64,000 nucleotides of DNA from Flavobacteriaceae bacterium (GCA_013214065.1 JABSPK010000010.1:47917-111916), one strand, 5' to 3'; numbered from the stretch's first letter, positions 1 to 8,686 are shown. The notes: a model not told the origin generated them from the sequence alone. Program-made: numbers and translations.

Positions 1-598
1 CGGCCATTATTCAGGCCTCATGTATTTTGGTAGGGAAGCCCTAGGGGCTAAGAGCGCCCAGGTATATGCCATGCCTAAAATGGCGACTTTTTTAACGAAC
101 AATGGCCCATGGGACCAGCTGGTGAAATTGGGCAATATCGCACTCAGGCCATTGCGGAACGAAAAAACGGTATCGCTTGGCCCGGGACTGGAGGTGACCC
201 CCTTTTTGGTACCCCATCGCGACGAATATTCCGAAACGGTCGGATTCAAGATCAGCGGCCCGAACAAAACGGCCCTCTTCATTCCTGATATCGATAAGTG
301 GGGAAAATGGGATAAGCAGATCATCGCTGAAATCGCCAAGGTCGATTATGCTTTTTTGGACGCGACCTTTTACGATGGTGAAGAAATCAACCATCGTGAT
401 ATCTCTGAGATCCCCCATCCTTTCGTCATTGAAAGCATGGCCCTGTTCGAACAACTATCGCCTGAAGAACGGGCCAAGATCCATTTCATCCACCTGAACC
501 ACACCAACCCTTTGTTGGATGCCAACAGCGAAGCCTCGCGGACCGTCAATGCGAAGGGGTTTCACGTGGCCCGATTCGGAGATCGATTCCAATTATAA
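1..598 (+). CDS. PqqB-like metallo-beta-lactamase-fold hydrolase (5' end outside window)
   Basis: The reading frame is open from base 2, so the start lies upstream and only about the last 198 residues are visible. The visible part begins HYSGLMYFG, followed by the segments VPHRDEY, LDATFYDGEE and HLNHTNPLL. The last two resemble the late metal-ligand loops of the MBL fold (Asp, then His) as found in PqqB-type hydrolases. No pqq genes lie nearby, so a role in PQQ synthesis is not implied; in flavobacteria such proteins are usually annotated as MBL-fold or pyrroloquinoline quinone B-like enzymes. No signal peptide can be judged. A strong terminator follows the stop. The family call is fairly safe, but the substrate is unknown. 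Confidence 0.8.
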   Translation, partial: GHYSGLMYFGREALGAKSAQVYAMPKMATFLTNNGPWDQLVKLGNIALRPLRNEKTVSLGPGLEVTPFLVPHRDEYSETVGFKISGPNKTALFIPDIDKWGKWDKQIIAEIAKVDYAFLDATFYDGEEINHRDISEIPHPFVIESMALFEQLSPEERAKIHFIHLNHTNPLLDANSEASRTVNAKGFHVARFGDRFQL

Positions 599-602
599 TG
601 TA

Positions 603-630
603 AAAGCCCCGATGTTTCCATCGGGGCTTT
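603..630. terminator. Bidirectional rho-independent terminator
   Basis: A perfect 12-bp stem (603-614 with 619-630, arms AAAGCCCCGATG and its complement) closes a TTTC loop. It lies between two convergent genes and has A-rich and T-rich ends, so it can serve both strands. Confidence 0.9.
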
Positions 631-658
631 ACGCACTAATACTACTAAGATGTTAGGT

Positions 659-1069
659 TCAACGCAAACGATCCACAGATTTTACAAGATCTTCATCCTT
701 TTTGATGGCTCTGTTGGCCAGAACCAGAAAAACGATAGAAAATACAGGAATCAGCATCCCAATACCCTTCTCAGAAACTTCGGTTTCTCCGGATAAGTTT
801 AGGGACCGGTAAACGAAAAATCCTAGTAAAAAAAGATTCAATATCATATTCAACCTGTTCAAAACAAATTGATGTTGCCTGTTCTTGTACAGCGCGATAC
901 TGATTACCGCCAAACCGGCCGAAACCATAAAGGCGATCAATACCACCATGAGGCTTTCGGCATACACGGCGGTTGCGTCGGCGGTAGTCCAAACCTTTAG
1001 GAAAAAAGGCAGTACACCGGCCAAAACCAGCACCAAAAACAAATAAAACGATTGGATCCGTTGAATCAT
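659..1069 (-). CDS. DUF4293 family membrane protein
   Basis: This 136-residue membrane protein starts MIQRIQSFYLF. I chose the ATG at 1069 because the upstream extension of the frame is not protein-like and overlaps the -7 promoter box at 1093-1100. Four hydrophobic segments can be seen (about residues 7-24, 37-57, 68-85 and 100-117), and a basic tail (RAIKKDEDLVK) ends the chain. Its start motif, length and place divergent from rho fit the DUF4293 family, which is common in flavobacteria and has no known function. It shares the 1070-1253 upstream region with rho. Confidence 0.8.
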   Translation of the reverse strand: MIQRIQSFYLFLVLVLAGVLPFFLKVWTTADATAVYAESLMVVLIAFMVSAGLAVISIALYKNRQHQFVLNRLNMILNLFLLGFFVYRSLNLSGETEVSEKGIGMLIPVFSIVFLVLANRAIKKDEDLVKSVDRLR

Positions 1070-1092
1070 TGTCTTTTTCTCGCTAGGGGCAG

Positions 1093-1100
1093 CAAAAATA
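1093..1100 (-). promoter_or_regulatory. -7 box (TATTTTTG) for the DUF4293 gene
   Basis: The minus strand reads TATTTTTG, matching the Bacteroidetes -7 consensus TAnnTTTG, 23 bases before the ATG at 1069. I see no TTG at the usual -33 distance. Confidence 0.55.
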
Positions 1101-1253
1101 CGCCTCTTTTCGACAAATAAGCTGCTTTCTTTAAAAATAATTTGTATCATTGTAGTGTTATTAGCATGACACTTACCCCGGGAGTTCATCCCACAGTAAT
1201 TCCAAATAACAGCGTACTTCAAAGATTTTCAAGTTTAACGTATCCCTTATTTA

Positions 1254-2810
1254 ATGTTTGAGATTTCAGATCTAAAAGCTAAGAAGCTTCCTGAATTGCA
1301 GGAGATTGCCAAAGAATTGAGCGTCCCGAAATTCAAGTCCATGAAAAAATTGGATTTGGTCTACCAGATTTTGGATGTTCAGGCTTCGAACCCCAAGGCC
1401 GTTGTCTCTTCGGCCCCGGCTGCACCCAAAGCACCCAAAGCACCAAAGGTGCAAAAAGAGCGTCAAGCGGCCCCGGCACCTGAAAAGAAAACGGGCCACG
1501 CCCCGAAAGCGGAATCGAACCCCCAACAAAAAGAAAAAGACGGGGGTCAGAAAAAAGACCAACACAAACAAAACGGTCAACAAAAACACCAAAACCGCAA
1601 GCACAATACCCCTAACCAACGCCACAACCAAGACAAAAAGAACAGCAACTTTGACAAAGACCTTAAAAACAGGTACAAAGAACCTGAGTTTGAGTTCGAC
1701 AGCATCATCGAAAGCGAAGGTGTACTCGACATCATGCAAGACGGTTATGGGTTCTTACGTTCTTCCGATTACAACTACCTATCATCACCTGACGATATCT
1801 ACGTGTCCCAATCGCAGATCAGATTGTTCGGCCTGAAGACAGGTGATACGGTCCTTGGGAACATCCGCCCCCCGAAAGAGGGTGAAAAGTACTTCCCGCT
1901 GATCAAAGTTAACAAAATCAACGGTCTTGATCCCCAAGTGGTCCGTGACCGAGTGGCCTTTGAGCATTTGACGCCCCTTTTCCCAAAAGAGAAATTCAAT
2001 GTGGCCGATCGCCAGAGCACGCTCTCGACCCGGATCATCGATTTGTTCTCTCCTATTGGTAAAGGCCAACGGGGCATGATCGTCGCCCAGCCCAAAACGG
2101 GTAAGACCATGCTGTTGAAAGATATCGCGAATGCCATTGCGGCCAACCACCCCGAGGTGTACCAGATTATTCTCTTGATCGATGAGCGCCCTGAGGAGGT
2201 GACCGATATGCAACGAAATGTTCGTGGTGAGGTCGTAGCTTCGACCTTCGATAAAGAAGCGACCGAGCACGTACGGGTAGCGAATATCGTCATCGAAAAA
2301 GCCAAGCGATTGGTAGAATGCGGTCATGATGTGGTGATCCTATTGGATTCGATCACCCGTTTGGCGCGAGCTTACAACACCGTACAACCGGCTTCCGGAA
2401 AAGTATTATCAGGAGGGGTCGATGCGAATGCCTTGCACAAACCGAAACGGTTCTTCGGGGCGGCCCGTAAAATCGAAAATGGGGGCTCTTTATCGATAAT
2501 CGCCACGGCCTTGACCGAAACCGGTTCTAAGATGGACGAGGTGATTTTCGAAGAATTCAAGGGTACCGGTAATATGGAACTGCAGTTGGATCGTCGAATT
2601 TCGAACCGTAGGATCTTCCCGGCCATTGACTTGATCTCTTCATCGACACGACGCGATGACCTCTTGTTGGACGAGACCACCATTCAACGGATGTGGATCA
2701 TGCGCAAGTACCTGGCCGATATGAACCCGGTAGAAGCCATGGAGTTCATGGAGCAACGGATGAAGCAGACCCGAAATAACGAAGAGTTTTTGATGACCAT
2801 GAACGAATAG
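1254..2810 (+). CDS. rho: Transcription termination factor Rho
   Basis: This is the hexameric RNA helicase that ends transcription; the product is 518 residues. Order: an N-terminal Rho_N helical domain (about 1-42), a low-complexity stretch rich in Lys, Gln, Asn, Pro and Ala (about 44-140), the cold-shock-like RNA-binding domain (about 150-225; [13 protein letters not shown]), then the ATPase core with Walker A QPKTGKT at 279-285 and Walker [11 protein letters not shown]. The insert makes it about 100 residues longer than E. coli Rho (419); such disordered inserts are known in Bacteroidetes Rho. It stands alone as one transcription unit with a terminator directly behind it. Identification is secure. 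Confidence 0.98.
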   Translation: MFEISDLKAKKLPELQEIAKELSVPKFKSMKKLDLVYQILDVQASNPKAVVSSAPAAPKAPKAPKVQKERQAAPAPEKKTGHAPKAESNPQQKEKDGGQKKDQHKQNGQQKHQNRKHNTPNQRHNQDKKNSNFDKDLKNRYKEPEFEFDSIIESEGVLDIMQDGYGFLRSSDYNYLSSPDDIYVSQSQIRLFGLKTGDTVLGNIRPPKEGEKYFPLIKVNKINGLDPQVVRDRVAFEHLTPLFPKEKFNVADRQSTLSTRIIDLFSPIGKGQRGMIVAQPKTGKTMLLKDIANAIAANHPEVYQIILLIDERPEEVTDMQRNVRGEVVASTFDKEATEHVRVANIVIEKAKRLVECGHDVVILLDSITRLARAYNTVQPASGKVLSGGVDANALHKPKRFFGAARKIENGGSLSIIATALTETGSKMDEVIFEEFKGTGNMELQLDRRISNRRIFPAIDLISSSTRRDDLLLDETTIQRMWIMRKYLADMNPVEAMEFMEQRMKQTRNNEEFLMTMNE

Positions 2811-2840
2811 TTCGGTCAACAACCCTCAAAGCATAGATTT

Positions 2841-2873
2841 AAAACCCCAAGGGCAACCCCTTTGGGGTTTTTT
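2841..2873 (+). terminator. Rho-independent terminator after rho
   Basis: Stem AAAACCCCAAGGG against CCCCTTTGGGGTTTT with one bulged base, loop CAA, then a T run. It sits 30 bases after the rho stop codon. Confidence 0.85.
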
Positions 2874-2928
2874 AATGAACGTATTGTTGCAAAACCCTAT
2901 CTTTAATCTGTTTTCCCCCAATATTGAT

Positions 2929-2946
2929 AACATTAACATTAACATT
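2929..2946 (+). repeat. Three tandem AACATT hexamers abutting a start codon
   Basis: AACATT occurs three times in a row and ends on the base before the ATG at 2947, so it occupies the whole place of a ribosome binding site. The copy number would set the spacing between promoter and start. Confidence 0.7.
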
Positions 2947-3582
2947 ATGAAAAACACTAGCAAGACATCGGTGCTGATCCCACTAGCCGCTTTATTGATC
3001 ATGGGTTGCCAAGAACAACCGAAAACAGAGGCAGCTACCCAACTGGTTGCGCAAGAAGAATCGGTCGAAGCGCCGGATGAAATCATTTCCCTTGATGAAG
3101 CCAAAACCCTTTGCGAAAATTATGAAACCCGTAGGATTCCAGGAATCCGGTCCTTCGAAAAGGAGGCAGGTGATACCGAAGGGGAATTCATTCCCACGCA
3201 ATTCGTTGCCTTCAACTTAAAAACCTTGAAACAATACATCAAGTATGTTGAACAGGAGGCGGGTAAAGCCAAAGTAGCCCCGGACAGCCTTCGGATTTAT
3301 TTGGGTAATTATGGGAAGGAAGGCAAAGATCCCAACCGCAATACGGTCTTTATCTTGCCAACAGCCGAAATCGGGAAAGAGTATGGTGGCTTTTACATTG
3401 GTGAAGACGGCGAAGCCAAGTTGATCCGTAATTATTGGCCAAAATCAGATGAAGATGGTCAAGAAGGTGGTGCCAAATCCGAAGCTTCCTTGTTGCCGGT
3501 ATTTCCAATGATGATGAACGGTGACGGCAGCTTGGTGATGAACCGAGGTGGTTCCGGCCCTCCTCCCCATACCGATTTTTAA
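2947..3582 (+). CDS. Hypothetical lipoprotein, cassette copy A exported protein
   Basis: A 211-residue protein with a lipoprotein signal (MKNTSKTSVLIPLAALLIMGC; lipobox LIMGC, Cys 21). I chose the ATG at 2947 because it begins the signal peptide; the frame upstream of it is not signal-like. I do not recognise the family. It shares a body with the 188-residue protein at 4420-4986: QEAGKA, LRIYLGNYG (LRIYLG in one, VRIYLG in the other), PTAEI, GFYIGE, and a tail SLVMNRGG...PPPHTDF. The gene for a 7-TM protein follows after 3 bases, so the two are surely co-transcribed. No enzyme motif is visible. A function in the envelope, paired with the membrane protein, is inference. Confidence 0.85.
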   Translation: MKNTSKTSVLIPLAALLIMGCQEQPKTEAATQLVAQEESVEAPDEIISLDEAKTLCENYETRRIPGIRSFEKEAGDTEGEFIPTQFVAFNLKTLKQYIKYVEQEAGKAKVAPDSLRIYLGNYGKEGKDPNRNTVFILPTAEIGKEYGGFYIGEDGEAKLIRNYWPKSDEDGQEGGAKSEASLLPVFPMMMNGDGSLVMNRGGSGPPPHTDF

Positions 3583-3585
3583 AAC

Positions 3586-4272
3586 ATGTCCTCACAAGAG
3601 CTTGTTGATCTAGGTATGAATTATTTCTTGATTCCAGTGTATTTCTTGACACTAATGGTCGCGTTATACCATTACAAAAAATACTTTGACACGGTGCTGA
3701 AGCTATTTCCAATAATCATCGCCTACACCTTTTTCAATGAGCTCTTGGGGCATTTAATACGCTATTCCTCGGAATTCGCCTTCTTTTCCAAAAAGACCTT
3801 TGCCAACGATCTTATTTACAACATCTACGACCTTTTTTTCTATGGCTTCTTTTACTATGTGTATTGGAAATTGATCCATTCAAAAAGGCGCAAAAAGACG
3901 ATAAAAATCCTCGCCTTAACCGTATTGGCCTCCTACCTCATCAGTTGCTGCTTTCAAAACCCGCTTACGATCAGTTTGTATTATGCCACTTCACTGGCTT
4001 CTTGGGTATTGGCCTTGATAATCATTCTCTATTTTTCCGAAAAATCTACCGAATGGAACTGGCAACGTGAAAGGAGCAACCTGATGTTCTGGGTATCGTT
4101 GGGCTTACTTCTTTTCAGTTACATCTTCCCCTTTTTATTCTTTTCTGGATACCTAAAACCCGAATTATGGTACGCCTATAACTTCCAAATGGTGTTGCGC
4201 ATCATCATCGTCATCATGTACGGACTTTTCATCACGGGATTCGTCATTAGTCACCGTAGGGCGTTCCACTAG
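3586..4272 (+). CDS. Hypothetical 7-TM membrane protein, cassette copy A
   Basis: A 228-residue protein with seven hydrophobic segments (about residues 12-29, 37-56, 72-92, 101-120, 128-150, 164-187 and 197-220). Between segments 2 and 3 lies the conserved YTFFNELLG, and the chain ends FVISHRRAFH. The protein at 5209-5868 is a clear paralogue (KKYFDT/KKFFDT, YTFFNELLG, LYYA, ISHRRAF/ISKRAAF). It is 3 bases behind the lipoprotein gene. No catalytic motif, transporter signature or kinase domain is seen. Seven segments and the pairing with an exported protein would suit a receptor or sensor, but this is speculation. Confidence 0.85.
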   Translation: MSSQELVDLGMNYFLIPVYFLTLMVALYHYKKYFDTVLKLFPIIIAYTFFNELLGHLIRYSSEFAFFSKKTFANDLIYNIYDLFFYGFFYYVYWKLIHSKRRKKTIKILALTVLASYLISCCFQNPLTISLYYATSLASWVLALIIILYFSEKSTEWNWQRERSNLMFWVSLGLLLFSYIFPFLFFSGYLKPELWYAYNFQMVLRIIIVIMYGLFITGFVISHRRAFH

Positions 4273-4419
4273 GTTAAGATCATTTTCCATCACTATACCG
4301 CTACATTAAAATCAGAGGTCGATTCTTGGAATCAATTAATCCCGTTAAACGGCAATTAAGTCGGATTTTATTAATAAATTAAGAAACGTACTACATTATT
4401 AACTATAAATTCTTAAAAA

Positions 4420-4986
4420 ATGAAAAGAAGATTTATCGTACTCGGCATGATTTGCACCCTAACCACTGCTTTTTTCCTTTTGAGCAGTACTACAGGAGCG
4501 CCTACTACCTCAGATGTAACCACAAGCAAACCTTCAAAACTCATCACGATCGAAAAGGCGAATTCCCTCTTTACCAACTATCAAAGCAGTAGATCGGCAC
4601 TCATCGAAGCCCATGAACGAAATGTTAACCAAGCATCGGACTTCACCGCCTTGCAATATGTAGAATGGGATATTGAAACCATCGAAAATTACTTGGATTA
4701 CGTCAAGCAAGAAGCCGGCAAGGCCAATATCGATGTAGCTACAGTACGAATCTATCTCGGACAATATGGCGCCGACCATAATAATGAGGACACCATGTTC
4801 TGGGTACCTACAACCGAAATCGATGGAAAAAATCGGGGGTTCTATATTGAGGAAAATAAGGCAAAACCGATTTATGAGAACGACAAAGCAGGCACTATCA
4901 GTGCCGAGCAAGAAAGCCTGATCATGAACTTTGGACATTGTTGCCCTCCAAATACGGATTTTCATATCAAACCGATCGCCTTATAA
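4420..4986 (+). CDS. Hypothetical secreted protein, cassette copy B exported protein
   Basis: A 188-residue protein with an N-terminal signal (MKRRFIVLGMICTLTTAFF, no lipobox), so periplasmic or secreted rather than lipid-anchored. It is a paralogue of the lipoprotein at 2947-3582: shared Y-[VL]-x-x-V-[EK]-QEAGKA, RIYLG-x-YG, PTTEI, GFYIEE, and the tail SLIMNFGHCCPPNTDF, after which copy B has seven extra residues. The paired Cys in the tail replaces Gly-Ser/Gly-Pro of copy A. A terminator follows the stop, so unlike copy A it is not tightly coupled to its membrane partner. Function unknown. Confidence 0.85.
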   Translation: MKRRFIVLGMICTLTTAFFLLSSTTGAPTTSDVTTSKPSKLITIEKANSLFTNYQSSRSALIEAHERNVNQASDFTALQYVEWDIETIENYLDYVKQEAGKANIDVATVRIYLGQYGADHNNEDTMFWVPTTEIDGKNRGFYIEENKAKPIYENDKAGTISAEQESLIMNFGHCCPPNTDFHIKPIAL

Positions 4987-5007
4987 AAGCAATCATTTTA
5001 AATCAAG

Positions 5008-5037
5008 AAAAGCTCCTTTTACCAGGGGCTTTTTTTT
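5008..5037 (+). terminator. Terminator inside cassette copy B
   Basis: Stem AAAAGCTCC with GGGGCTTTT (one G-U pair) and a run of eight T. It separates the exported-protein gene from the 7-TM gene of copy B. Confidence 0.8.
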
Positions 5038-5208
5038 GCGCCTACCTATGACAACGGGTAGGTTTTGGATGTGACAAAGGAAATCGTTCTTAACGAAGCT
5101 CCTCGCCCATAAACAGCATATTTTGATAAAGTTGGTCATTCAGGTCGGGAACAATTAGAAATCGGTTATCTTGCTGAGGCAGATGGCAAACCTATAATTC
5201 GGCTATTC

Positions 5209-5868
5209 TTGATTCCTTACTACATGGCTTGGTATGGCATTGCACTTGTTGTTGCAATGATTACGTTCAAAAAGTTCTTTGATACGCCATTACGGCTGTT
5301 TCCACTTTTTTTGGCGTACACCTTTTTCAATGAGTTGTTGGGTTATTTTATTTTGAATTTTGACGATTTCTCCTTTTTTGAAGAAGCGGCCTACAGTTGG
5401 CACAATGTCATTATTTACAACATTTACCATGTACTGCTGACATCTTATCTTTTTTGGTTGTACTATAAGGTTTTACGGCAAGGTAAACACCGAAGACTTT
5501 TGCTGGCTTTGGGTTTGCTGACCATAATGGCCTACGCGGTATCGCTATTTTTCCAAGACCCCTTTCATTCCAATCTGTATTATGCCGATACCTTTTGTTC
5601 GTTGGCGCTATTGATCCTTATCGGTTGCCATTTTTCAGAACTATCAAAATACAGTAAAAAAGCGAATTCACGTAATCTTATGGTATACATTGGGGCAGGG
5701 TTCTTTTTGTTCAACCTCTACTTCCCCTATTATATTTTGAATGGCTACCTCAATGTCGATTTTTTTCTGAAATTCCAATTACGGCAGGTGCTTTGGGGCG
5801 TGGTAACGGTGATGTATACCATTTTCATTCTGGGCTTCCTGATTTCAAAACGGGCCGCCTTTCGCTAG
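5209..5868 (+). CDS. Hypothetical 7-TM membrane protein, cassette copy B
   Basis: Paralogue of the 7-TM protein at 3586-4272; 219 residues from a TTG at 5209, or 214 from the ATG at 5224, which I consider the likelier start. Shared landmarks are KKFFDTPLRLFP, YTFFNELLG, NIIYNIYH-like segment 3, NLYYA and the end FLISKRAAFR. The frame stays open upstream to a TAA at 5110-5112 with no ATG; those upstream codons (for example EIGYLAEADGKPIIR) loosely resemble the GFYIGEDGEAKLIR region of the exported partner and may be a gene relic. The gap after the copy B exported gene holds a terminator, so the gene probably has its own promoter. Confidence 0.8.
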   Translation: MIPYYMAWYGIALVVAMITFKKFFDTPLRLFPLFLAYTFFNELLGYFILNFDDFSFFEEAAYSWHNVIIYNIYHVLLTSYLFWLYYKVLRQGKHRRLLLALGLLTIMAYAVSLFFQDPFHSNLYYADTFCSLALLILIGCHFSELSKYSKKANSRNLMVYIGAGFFLFNLYFPYYILNGYLNVDFFLKFQLRQVLWGVVTVMYTIFILGFLISKRAAFR

Positions 5869-6092
5869 GGCCAACAACCTTCACCACAACCCAGACCGTT
5901 TTCACAACATTGCAGTGCCGTTCATCGGTAAAATATATCAATAAGTAAGAATATTCGTTCTTTTGTTGTTGTTTTTACTGAATTCTTGATTTATCGAAGC
6001 AATGCTGCAATCCAACGATACTTAATAGAGTCCCATATATAATTAACCTATAAAACAAGGTTGTACGCACAACTTTGTGGAAAACTACAGCT

Positions 6093-8192
6093 ATGAAAAA
6101 GCACCAATTTGTTTGTAAAGTACTGTTCGTGTTCGTCGCATTGATCGGTTTGAACGCCTGTGTCAAGGATACCATCGAAGACGTGGTCGATGACACGGTT
6201 CAAGAAGACGACAACGACCAAGAAGATGACTTTGACGAGTCGGCCATCGTGAATTTGGTAATTCCGGAAGGATTTGAATTCGCCACTTCGAGCAACACTA
6301 CCGTGACCATTAATGATAGTTCAACAGATGCAGTATATACGGTCTATGCATACAACAGCACGCCGTACAATGTCACTCAATTAACAACGGTCAACGACGA
6401 AGGTGAAACGGAAACCATTCCCGTGTTCGAAACCGATGAATTGAACCATGTGTTGTTCACTGGTCGACCGGTGAACGGACAACTGGAATATGTCTTGGCC
6501 ACCCCATCGTATTACACCCAACTTTACGTAAGGCGAAAAGAGGGCAATGTTTTCAGTTCAGCAATCGTTGATATCGCAGGGGGAACGGCCACGTACACAC
6601 ATTCCGATTTATCAGGAAAGGCACGCCAAGCCGAAGTGGCCCGTTTTAAGCAAGCGAAACATATCGGCTATGCGCGAAACAGTAGTATCCAAATCGATTC
6701 GCTTTTTTGTGTGAATGGATCCGGACAGCTCTTTACGGTGAACCCTTTAAACGGCAACCTGACCAATCTAGCGGCCATGCCGCAAGGTAGTTGGACGGCC
6801 GCTTTCGATCACGATAATCTGTACATGTACTCCATTGGTCGTAGCAACCCTTATCCTTTAATGCGGTATGATATGATCAATGATTCCTGGTCCATCGTCG
6901 GCAATGTCGGTATGGGCGGCCCACGACTCGACTATCGTGAAGAAGATGGCCTGCTCTATTTTTCAGGGAATAATGCAAAATTGTACACGATCGATCCTAG
7001 CAATGCCAACGTAATCTCTACTTGGAATATCAACAACCTGGATGTTACCCAAGGAGGGGATTTGGCCTTTGCAGAAGACGGCACCCTGTTCTTGAGCAGT
7101 TTCGGGGGCTTGTACCGTTTGGACCTCGACAACAACAACGTTTATCAGGCCACTCGGATCAGTGCCGACAACCTGCCCTTTACCCCGACCTCCATGACCT
7201 TTGATTCCAATGGCGAACTGTGGTTGGCCAGTAACGGCTCAAGTTCCGATTTGATCATTATGGATACCGTGACCGGGGGATGGGAGTACATTTACGGACC
7301 CAATTCCGATTCAGGCGTTAATTTCGGACGCACCATCAACGATTTGACCACCTATACCTATAATGACGTCGCAGCCGAAGATCCCGATACGGATGGGGAT
7401 GGTATCAAGGATAGCGAAGACGAGTACCCAGAGGATGCCGAAAAGGCCTTTGAACAATTCACCCCAAGTAAATATGGATGGGGAACCGTTGCCTTTGAAG
7501 ACCTTTGGCCCTTTATGGGAGACTACGATTTTAACGATACGGCAGTCAATTACCGCTTCGTGGCCATTTTAAACGCCCAAAACGAAGTCGTTCAATTGGA
7601 AATCCACTTCGAAGTCACTTCGGATGGTGCAGGCTTGACCAATGCCTTCGGTATCGAATTCGAAAGTATCGCCCCTAACCAGGTGGAATCGGTGACTGGT
7701 ACCGTTTTGACCGAAGGCTATATCAATGTGGCGGCCAATGGGGTCGAAGAAGGCCAAGATCGGGCCGTGGTCATTTTGTTCGATAACAATGAGATCATGT
7801 TGAATGTACCCAGTCGCGTCGATGTGCGGTTCACAACACCGTTGTCGGTGGCTCAATTGGGTATCGCACCATTCAACTCCTTCTTGATCGTCAATAGGGA
7901 ACGTGGTCGTGAGATCCACCTGCCGAACCGATTGCGCACCAGCCTTGGGGAGAACAATTTGGACATCGAAGGCATCAACCAAGACCCTGATGGCAACTAC
8001 CAAACCGATTCAAGATTACCGTGGGCCATCAACATCATGCATGATTTTAAAGTACCGAAAGAACGGGTACCCGTCAACCAGGCCTATAATTTCTTTAATA
8101 CCTGGGCCACATCTGGAGGCACCCAATACAACGACTGGTATAAGGACAACGCCGGATATCGCAATGCGGCGAACTTGAAAGCCAGTCAATAA
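6093..8192 (+). CDS. LruC-domain surface lipoprotein
   Basis: A 699-residue lipoprotein (signal MKKHQFVCKVLFVFVALIGL, lipobox LNAC). I took the ATG at 6093 because it starts the signal; the ATG-like start six codons earlier adds nothing. An acidic linker (DDTVQEDDNDQEDD) follows the lipid Cys. Residues about 200-420 contain short repeats of beta-propeller type (LFTVNPLNGNL, LYTIDPSNANV). A calcium-binding-like thrombospondin type 3 motif, DPDTDGDGIKDSEDEYP, leads into the C-terminal LruC domain (WPFMGDYDFNDTAVNYRF). LruC proteins of Bacteroidetes are surface lipoproteins of unknown role. It stands alone, ending at a terminator shared with rpsT. Confidence 0.9.
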   Translation: MKKHQFVCKVLFVFVALIGLNACVKDTIEDVVDDTVQEDDNDQEDDFDESAIVNLVIPEGFEFATSSNTTVTINDSSTDAVYTVYAYNSTPYNVTQLTTVNDEGETETIPVFETDELNHVLFTGRPVNGQLEYVLATPSYYTQLYVRRKEGNVFSSAIVDIAGGTATYTHSDLSGKARQAEVARFKQAKHIGYARNSSIQIDSLFCVNGSGQLFTVNPLNGNLTNLAAMPQGSWTAAFDHDNLYMYSIGRSNPYPLMRYDMINDSWSIVGNVGMGGPRLDYREEDGLLYFSGNNAKLYTIDPSNANVISTWNINNLDVTQGGDLAFAEDGTLFLSSFGGLYRLDLDNNNVYQATRISADNLPFTPTSMTFDSNGELWLASNGSSSDLIIMDTVTGGWEYIYGPNSDSGVNFGRTINDLTTYTYNDVAAEDPDTDGDGIKDSEDEYPEDAEKAFEQFTPSKYGWGTVAFEDLWPFMGDYDFNDTAVNYRFVAILNAQNEVVQLEIHFEVTSDGAGLTNAFGIEFESIAPNQVESVTGTVLTEGYINVAANGVEEGQDRAVVILFDNNEIMLNVPSRVDVRFTTPLSVAQLGIAPFNSFLIVNRERGREIHLPNRLRTSLGENNLDIEGINQDPDGNYQTDSRLPWAINIMHDFKVPKERVPVNQAYNFFNTWATSGGTQYNDWYKDNAGYRNAANLKASQ

Positions 8193-8218
8193 AAAGCAAT
8201 TGCTATAAAGAAGAAATA

Positions 8219-8252
8219 AAAAAGGCCCTTCAAATGAAGGGCCTTATCTTTT
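8219..8252. terminator. Bidirectional terminator (LruC gene / rpsT)
   Basis: Ten-bp stem AAGGCCCTTC with GAAGGGCCTT around an AAAT loop, flanked by A-rich DNA on the left (a T run for the minus strand) and TATCTTTT on the right. Confidence 0.88.
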
Positions 8253-8267
8253 CAGGGCATCATCAGC

Positions 8268-8519
8268 TTACATAGCAGCCACCTTGCTCATCAATTTGCT
8301 TTTCAAATTGGCGGCTTTGTTCGAATGGATAATGTTGCGCTTGGCCAACTTATCGATCATTCCGACAACGCTGGGCAAAAGCTTTTCGGCTGCCTTCTTA
8401 TCTTCTTCATTGCGTAGCTTTTTGATCGCGTTTCGAACCGTTTTGTGTTGGTAACGGTTGCGTAGGCGAACAGCCTCGTTTCTTCTGATTCTTTTTAATG
8501 CTGACTTATGATTTGCCAT
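8268..8519 (-). CDS. rpsT: 30S ribosomal protein S20
   Basis: An 83-residue basic protein beginning [20 protein letters not shown], the classic S20 start, which binds 16S rRNA early in 30S assembly. The frame runs open further upstream through the tRNA gene, but the ATG at 8519 is the only sensible start. It lies 17 bases downstream of tRNA-Glu on the same strand and shares its promoter at 8632-8661; the pair probably forms one transcript cut by tRNA processing. Confidence 0.98.
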   Translation of the reverse strand: MANHKSALKRIRRNEAVRLRNRYQHKTVRNAIKKLRNEEDKKAAEKLLPSVVGMIDKLAKRNIIHSNKAANLKSKLMSKVAAM

Positions 8520-8536
8520 TTCAATTACTTTGTTAG

Positions 8537-8608
8537 TAGCCCGTAGGGGAATCGAACCCCTGTTACCAGGATGAAAACCTGGCGTCCTAACCCCTAGACG
8601 AACGGGCC
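8537..8608 (-). tRNA. tRNA-Glu (TTC)
   Basis: A 72-base cloverleaf on the minus strand: acceptor GGCCCGT with ACGGGCT (one G-U pair), anticodon arm CCAGG-TTTTCAT-CCTGG giving anticodon TTC, and T arm AGGGGTTCGATTCCCCT. The discriminator base is A and CCA is not encoded. It lies just upstream of rpsT. Confidence 0.97.
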
Positions 8609-8631
8609 ATAAGGTCGCATAATTGCGGACG

Positions 8632-8661
8632 CAAAAATACAACTATTTTTAAGTATTGCAA
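8632..8661 (-). promoter_or_regulatory. Promoter of tRNA-Glu/rpsT
   Basis: On the minus strand TTG (8661-8659), a 19-base spacer, then TATTTTTG (8639-8632). Both boxes and the spacing fit the Bacteroidetes -33/-7 consensus. It ends 24 bases before the tRNA. Confidence 0.82.
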
Positions 8662-8686
8662 TAGCTATTTTGATTTTTTGGAATAC

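Noticed and set aside
1272..1739. 155-codon frame antisense to the low-complexity part of rho
   Set aside because: Its Val/Leu/Phe-rich product is the mirror of Lys/Gln/Asn codons on the coding strand; no independent signal.
8520..8642. Upstream extension of rpsT
   Set aside because: It passes through the tRNA-Glu gene and the shared promoter.
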